Shown piece by piece: positions 7,098 through 10,346 of a DNA stretch of 10,346 nucleotides. Below the pieces are notes generated by a model, which saw only the letters and a list, made by a program, of their open reading frames with translations, did no database searches and had not been told where the DNA came from. Source of the DNA: Baffinella frigidus (lineage: Eukaryota > Cryptophyceae > Cryptomonadales > Baffinellaceae). Both the position numbers and the translations under genes were made by a program. Numbering within the stretch: the first letter of the stretch is position 1; every line of letters begins with the position of its first letter. Location of the stretch: assembly GCA_026770585.1 (NCBI GenBank), contig MU646618.1, positions 60,920-71,265 of the forward strand, read 5' to 3'.

Positions 7098-8906
7098 CTG
7101 CCAACACCACCTCCGGGTCAGATTCGAGATCATGAGATCCACCGCGCGGAAGAGCCCCAGCAAGCTAATAGTGACGCAACCTATCCCTTAAGTGCCCATG
7201 CCGCCAAATTTGGCGGCCAAGAGGTCCTAGGCAGGTCCTAGGGCCCTGCCGTAGGGCGTATGAGCCTACTGGTCACTTAAGGGTTATCTGCCCTCTGCAG
7301 AGGCAGGGGATGCTGGGTGGGTGTGAAGTGCGGTGTGGCACGTGCGAGGTGGTGAGGAGCGAGCGGCAACGGATCCAACCCTCGGTGCAGGTGACATCTG
7401 GGCTGGAGCCAAGCTTGCCCAAGGGGCACCTTCGCGTCAGATCCGAGATGGCAAGGTGCAGGGTTCCCGCGTTCGTAAGAAACCATCACCCCATAGGACC
7501 CTACAGTGCGGTGCGGTGATGGGCGTGCGGTGCATCGTCAGCCAAGGGGCACCACCTCCGGGTCAGATTCGAGGTCATCAGGTACACGGCGCGGAAGAGC
7601 CTCAGCGAGTGGCCTGCCCTCTGCCGGGGCGATGCGGTGCTGGGTGTGCGGTGCGGCACGTGTGAGGCGGTGAGGAGCGAGAGGCAACGGATCCATCCCG
7701 CGGTGCAGGTGACATCTGTGCTGGAGTCAAGGGTGGGTGCGGAGGGTTGTAGTGGGTCGGAGGCAAGGGAGCATGGGTTGTGAAGGGTTGTGAAGGGTTG
7801 GGAAGGGTTGTGGTGGGTTGGAGGCAAAGGAGAAGGGTTGGGTTTGAGGCAAGGGAGAAGGATTGTGTTGGAGGCACGGGAGAAGGGTTGGGTTGGAGGC
7901 ACGGGCGCATACCATCTGGTTGGGAGTCCAGTTGGAGTCCAGGGTGTGTACGGGGGGTTGTAGTGCGTTGGGAGGCAAGGATGCGTACGAGGGTTGTAGT
8001 CCAGGGTGGGTACGAGTACGGGCCGTAACCACCCTGGACTACAACCCTCGTACGCATCCTTGCCTCAAACTCACTACAGGGGTACCTCGCTCATAAGAAA
8101 CGCCCACCCCCCTAGGACCACCATAGGGCCCTAGGCATCGGCCTACTGTAGGGTTCTAGGGGGGGGCAGTTTCTTATGAGCGAGGTACCCCTGTACAACC
8201 CCCCCGTACACACCCTGGACTCCAACTGGCCTCCAACCACCCTTCGTGAGTCGCAAGGGGGGCTACCATCTGGTTGGCAGCGAAGGCGTGCCCCCAGCTC
8301 CAGTTGTCGCCCTTGGGGAGGATGAGGTTCATGGTCTTGGTCTCGATGGTCGAGAGCGGCTCCGTCGCGATCAGCTGGAACGTCGCCTCGATCGTGCACC
8401 GCACCCTGAGGGGGGGGGTAGGGGTGAGGGGTGAGGGGTGAGGGTTGAGGGTTGAGGGTTGAGGGGTGAGGGGTGAGGGGTGAGGGGTGAGGGGTGAGGG
8501 TTGAGGGTTGAGGGTTGAGGGGTGAGGGGTGAGGGGTGAGGGGTGAGGGGTGAGGGTTGAGGGTTGAGTGTTGAGTGTTGAGTGTTGAGTGTTGAGTGTT
8601 GAGTGTTGAGTGTTCAGGGTCGAGGGTTGAGGGTTGAGGGTTTGAGGGTTGAGGGTTGAGGTTTGAGTGTTGAGTGTTGAGTGTTGAGTGTTGAGTGTTG
8701 AGTGTTGAGTGTTGAGGGGTTTGACTGGGAGTCGGATTTGAACACGGTCATGTGTCAGGCAGGGGTTGTGCGGCGCCCCGTCTGGCTGGGTCCCGTGCTT
8801 TCGGAGGGCGACCACTTTCGCGCTCAACTGCTTTCGAGGTGCGAGAGAGTGTGGCAAGCAAGGAGAGAGAGAGAGAAAGAGAGAGAGGGAGGACAGAGAG
8901 AGAGAG

Positions 8907-8942
<36 letters not shown>

Positions 8943-10095
8943 GTGAGACGAAGGGGGAGAGGGGTCAGACCCCTGGACGAGGTGGATGTAGCCGAAGCAC
9001 TCGGCGCCGCGCACCGCCCACACGAACTGCACCTGGAAGCCGCCACCTGCGATCCCCACCAAACACTCAACAGTCAGCAACGCGCCGCCGTGGGATCGCG
9101 CACTTTTCAGATCTGTGTGGTGCGTTGTTTGTCAGGCCCTACTTGCAAATAGACGTGAGGGTTATTCACCTCGGATTGGCTGTCTAGATAGACACTGCTG
9201 CTGGACCCGCTTAGGGTTTAGGGGTTTTAGGAACCTTTTTAGGGTTGTAGGGGGTCTAGGGTCTAGGGTATCTAGGGACTAGGGTCTATCTAGGGAGGAT
9301 GGGGACGATCGTTGACCTGGCCCGAGCCCTTGACCATCCGAGGGTTTAGGGTTTAAGGTTTTAGGTTTAGGTTTTAGGGTTGAGGGTTGAGGGTTCCGAC
9401 AGGGAGTCGGATTTCAACGAATTTGAACAAGTGAGCCGGAACGTGTCCCCCCTCCTGCAGCAGGGATGCCCCCTGGCATATGAGTGCATCGTAAGGGCGT
9501 CTCGCGGCAGACCCCCCCCCCGAAGCGGAGACGAACACTGTCTTGGGTCGAAGCGATGAACCCCTGGCCCCGCCTTCCACAAAGCAACGGCGCGGCTGTC
9601 AGTTAGTCACACGTGGGGCGTCGCGGAAGTATCACCGACGGTAAAGGTAGGGGAAGTGCTCTGGGTGCCCCACACGAAGTTCTCCAGCGTCCTGCGGAAG
9701 AGGGGGGCACAGCGCGCGGAGCAGTCAGAACATCGTGGTTGGTTTGTCGACTTGCCGGCCATTGCTCATGTAATCCCCCCTACCAAGCGCTGAACCTAGG
9801 TCCTGCGCATCGATGCACCACCCCACGGTTCAGCGGAGCTTCCACCCGCTCCCCCGCAAGACGGCTTCCTAGGCGCAGGCGGGCGCAGGCGGCACAAGTG
9901 CGCATGTGCGCAAGCGGGGGGGCGCGGGGGGGGTGCAGGTGCGCACCATGAGAACATGCCGACGATGGGAGGGAACTTGACGAAGGCGGCCGCGGCGGGC
10001 GGCTTGCCGGCGGTGTTGCGCCTGTCTGTCTCGAGGGAGATGAGGCGCTGCTCCATGCTGATCAGCCGCGCGTGCTCCGCCTCGCCCATTGAGAC
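7017..10095 (-). CDS. Protein with C-terminal MATH (TRAF-like) domain, 3' part, five exons
   Basis: Joining minus-strand exons 10095-9947, 9691-9636, 9046-8971, 8405-8267 and 7097-7017 gives 501 nt, 166 codons plus TAG, with every junction in phase and GT-AG introns. The first part (EAEHARLISMEQRLISLETD) looks like a helical or coiled-coil segment, then a linker, then an ordered MATH pattern: FSWTLENF (family W.I.NFS), SPTFTVGGGFQVQFVW (SP.F.VGG..W...), FGYIHLV, EATFQL, NLILPKGDNWSWGHAF (family ...WGF..F) and a closing strand GGSLRIDVCI. MATH domains bind peptide motifs of partner proteins, as in TRAFs, speckle-type adaptors and ubiquitin proteases; here the domain ends the protein. The first exon shown could begin at Met (10089-10087), but an AG acceptor and an upstream CTGAC suggest the gene continues beyond the window. 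It converges tail-to-tail with PIG-O. The family match is by pattern, not by search. Confidence 0.72.
7098..7735 (-). repeat. Repeated 3' splice-region segments in the last MATH intron
   Basis: Segment 1 (about 7098-7419, carrying a family B element) and segment 2 (about 7535-7735) are diverged direct repeats. A short third piece lies at about 7411-7460. In gene sense all share TCTGACCCGGAGGTGGTG or variants, the branch region of exon E. Only the exon-proximal copy keeps GGCAG; segment 2 has GGCTG. A shared upstream part (TGGATCCGTTGCC..CTCGCTCCTCACC) marks the other end. Confidence 0.7.
7184..7284. mobile_element. Family B MITE, copy 3
   Basis: 101 bp, ends TCCCTTAAGTGCCCA and GGTCACTTAAGGGT, TA at 7182-7183 and 7285-7286. 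It sits in repeat segment 1 of the last MATH intron; segment 2 lacks it, which gives an approximate empty site. Confidence 0.88.
7738..7909 (+). repeat. Degenerate G-rich minisatellite
   Basis: GGGTTGTGAA units and then longer units built on GGAGGCAAGGGAGAAGGGTT and GGTTGGAGGCACGGG. It lies in the last MATH intron, so it is pyrimidine-rich in the sense strand. The similar GGGTTGTAGT..GGAGGCAAGG phrase also occurs in the inverted repeat that follows. Confidence 0.75.
7917..8239. mobile_element. Large inverted repeat holding a family A insertion
   Basis: The left arm (about 7917-8028, TGGTTGGGAGTCCAGTTGGA...GTACGAGGGTTGTAGTCCAG) is the near-perfect complement of the right arm, which is interrupted at 8075-8195 by a family A element. 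The core (GAGTACGGGCCGTAACC) is short. The length and structure fit a foldback element or an inverted duplication of intron sequence. Confidence 0.82.
8077..8193. mobile_element. Family A MITE, copy 5
   Basis: 117 bp with TA at 8075-8076 and 8194-8195, inside the right arm of a large inverted repeat. The left arm at about 7959-7965 (GGTTGTAGTGCG) is the unoccupied counterpart, again showing duplication of a single TA. Confidence 0.94.
8267..8405 (-). CDS. MATH protein exon D (EATFQL...WSWGHAF)
   Basis: The acceptor is CCCCCTCAG|G and the donor CAGATG|GTAGCC. 139 nt, one base plus 46 codons, leaving in phase 0. It encodes VRCTIEATFQLIATEPLS, then TIETKTMNLILPKGDNWSWG and HAFAANQM. The D-W-WG pattern is the clearest MATH hallmark in the gene. 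Its donor context (CCAACCAGATG|GTA) recurs 354 bp downstream. Confidence 0.75.
8413..8716 (+). repeat. Heptamer array GGGTGAG / GGTTGAG / TGTTGAG
   Basis: About 300 bp of seven-base units in runs of three variants (GGGGTGA, GGGTTGA, GTGTTGA), with a few slipped units. In the MATH gene's sense strand it is CTCAACC/CTCACCC and it forms the polypyrimidine lead-in to the exon D acceptor. The unit is one step from the TTTAGGG telomere repeat found in the next intron. Confidence 0.92.
8861..8946 (+). repeat. GA microsatellite (CT in gene sense) near a splice donor
   Basis: GAGAGA tract with GGGAGG and GACAAG interruptions in MATH intron C-D. In sense orientation it is CT-rich and begins about 25 bases after the exon C donor. 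Confidence 0.88.
8971..9046 (-). CDS. MATH protein exon C (GGFQVQFVW...GYIHLVQ)
   Basis: The acceptor is GATCGCAG|GT and the donor CAGGG|GTCTGA. 76 nt, completing Gly at the start and leaving two bases at the end. It encodes GGFQVQFVWAVRGAECFGYI and HLVQ, the paired strands that follow the VGG turn. Confidence 0.7.
9208..9398 (+). repeat. Interstitial telomere-like repeats (TTTAGGG type)
   Basis: Degenerate TTTAGGG, TCTAGGG and TTTTAGG units at 9208-9295 and 9340-9380, passing into GTTGAGG units to 9395, inside MATH intron B-C. They suggest a plant/algal-type telomere unit in this organism, though this is not a chromosome end. Confidence 0.75.
9399..9635. other. MATH intron B-C, rest, no recognised feature
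   Basis: A minus frame here is open (VFVSASGGGSAARRPYDALI), but no phase-consistent splice to exons B and C is needed, since B joins C directly in frame. GGGAGTCGGATTT at 9402-9414 recurs at 8727-8739. Confidence 0.4.
9636..9691 (-). CDS. MATH protein exon B (TLENFVWGTQ...SPTFTV)
   Basis: The acceptor is TTCCGCAG|G and the donor GTCG|GTGATA. 56 nt, exactly filling the split codons on either side (18 whole codons). It encodes TLENFVWGTQSTSPTFTV, the second half of the MATH N-terminal signature. Confidence 0.7.
9947..10095 (-). CDS. MATH protein exon A (helical segment, start of MATH domain)
   Basis: The acceptor is GCGCAG and the donor ATG|GTGCGC (GT at 9946-9945). 149 nt, phase 0 in, phase 2 out. 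It encodes VSMGEAEHARLISMEQRL, then a Pro/Ala linker and FVKFPPIVGMFSW, the Trp being completed by exon B. An in-frame TGA a few codons upstream means translation of this frame cannot come from unspliced sequence further up. Confidence 0.68.
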
Positions 10096-10346
10096 CTGCG
10101 CGCCACCAAGGTTCCACCCGCGTCAGACGCCGCTGCATCGCCGTTGGTGATTGGGCAAGAGTCGTGAGCGCTCCTACACACGCCACCGCAGCGAAGTTTC
10201 GACGGGCCCCGGCACGGGCCTGCGGGCAAGAGGGCGGCCGTGTGCGCATGCAACGGTGCAACGGTGAGAGGTTGTCGGGAGAGGAGGGCGGGAAAGGAGG
10301 GCGCGAGGGGGGGAGCGAAGGGGTGGGGCGCGAGGTCGGGGTCGCG
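10096..10346 (-). other. Upstream intron or 5' region of the MATH gene
   Basis: GC-rich sequence ending at the exon A acceptor, with CTGAC about 30 nt before it. A TTGCCCGCAG at about 10225-10234 (sense) could start another exon, but no conserved peptide follows. Beyond about 10265 the strand is purine-rich (GGGAGG), hence a C/T-rich sense strand. Confidence 0.35.

Noticed and set aside
6517-7110. 197-codon minus-strand open frame
   Set aside because: It runs through the terminal-exon duplication in a different frame from the one giving the MATH C-terminus, then into the GA microsatellite; composition is low-complexity.
7501-7902. Minus frame around LRLFRAVYLMTSNLTRRW as a coding exon
   Set aside because: The TCTGACCCGGAGG part is better read as the branch region of the last MATH intron. 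The frame is not kept between its diverged copies, and exon D joins exon E in phase without it.
8727-8760. tRNA-like T-arm (GTTCAAATCCGAC in minus sense)
   Set aside because: The bases flanking TTCAAAT do not form a T stem, and no anticodon or D arm can be placed.
8174-9070. 298-codon minus-strand open frame with long Asn-Thr-Gln-His-Ser-Thr-Leu repeats
   Set aside because: The repeated part is the translation of the intronic heptamer array and the start is the CT microsatellite. Only the exon D portion is accepted, since splicing around the array joins exons C and D in phase.
9374-9580. Minus frame VFVSASGGGSAARRPYDALI as an extra MATH exon
   Set aside because: Exons B and C join directly in phase within a recognisable MATH pattern (SPTFTV-GGGF), leaving no place for an added exon; it depends on a C/G run.

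Overview
The window looks like nuclear DNA of a GC-rich, unicellular, probably algal eukaryote. It has two spliced genes with short exons, TTTAGGG-type (plant/algal) telomere-like repeats inside introns, long CT/GA microsatellites and many short hairpin transposons. Species and phylum cannot be fixed from the sequence. No bacterial operon, CRISPR array, rRNA or tRNA is visible.

Left half (68-5751, + strand): the membrane-embedded C-terminal part of a GPI ethanolamine phosphate transferase 3 gene (PIG-O type). It has seven inferred exons: 68-511, 907-1075, 1319-1654, 1938-2018, 2696-2983, 3705-3760 and 5619-5751. The catalytic N-terminal domain lies upstream of the window. All junction phases agree and the stop is at 5749-5751. 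Exon 5 is split by a 166-bp hairpin element with an 8-bp target duplication, which puts a stop codon in frame. Exons 6 and 7 each have a near-identical second copy. The last intron ends in an in-frame array of six 33-bp units, each carrying a CTGAC branch-like motif, a CAG acceptor and the first bases of the last exon.

Middle (5752-6935): a tail-to-tail intergenic region filled with hairpin elements (one nested in another) and a GA microsatellite.

Right half (6936-10095, - strand): the 3' end of a gene for a protein with a short helical segment followed by a C-terminal MATH (TRAF-like) domain. It has five phase-consistent exons: 10095-9947, 9691-9636, 9046-8971, 8405-8267 and 7097-7017, together 501 nt. 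Its terminal exon is also tandemly duplicated (81 bp), and the branch-point/acceptor end of its last intron is repeated upstream.

Mobile DNA: five copies of a roughly 117-126 bp TA-target hairpin element (family A, TIR starting CAGGGGTACC), three of a 101-bp TA-target element (family B, TIR TCCCTTAAGTG), two ACACGAGG-ended elements with traces of 8-bp duplications, and several single hairpins. Two family A insertions can be checked against empty sites within the window. The recurring theme, and the most interesting signal, is duplication of splice-site-bearing segments in both convergent genes: a 3' splice-site array, duplicated exons, an AG|GT direct repeat spanning a whole intron, and a duplicated 5' splice site.
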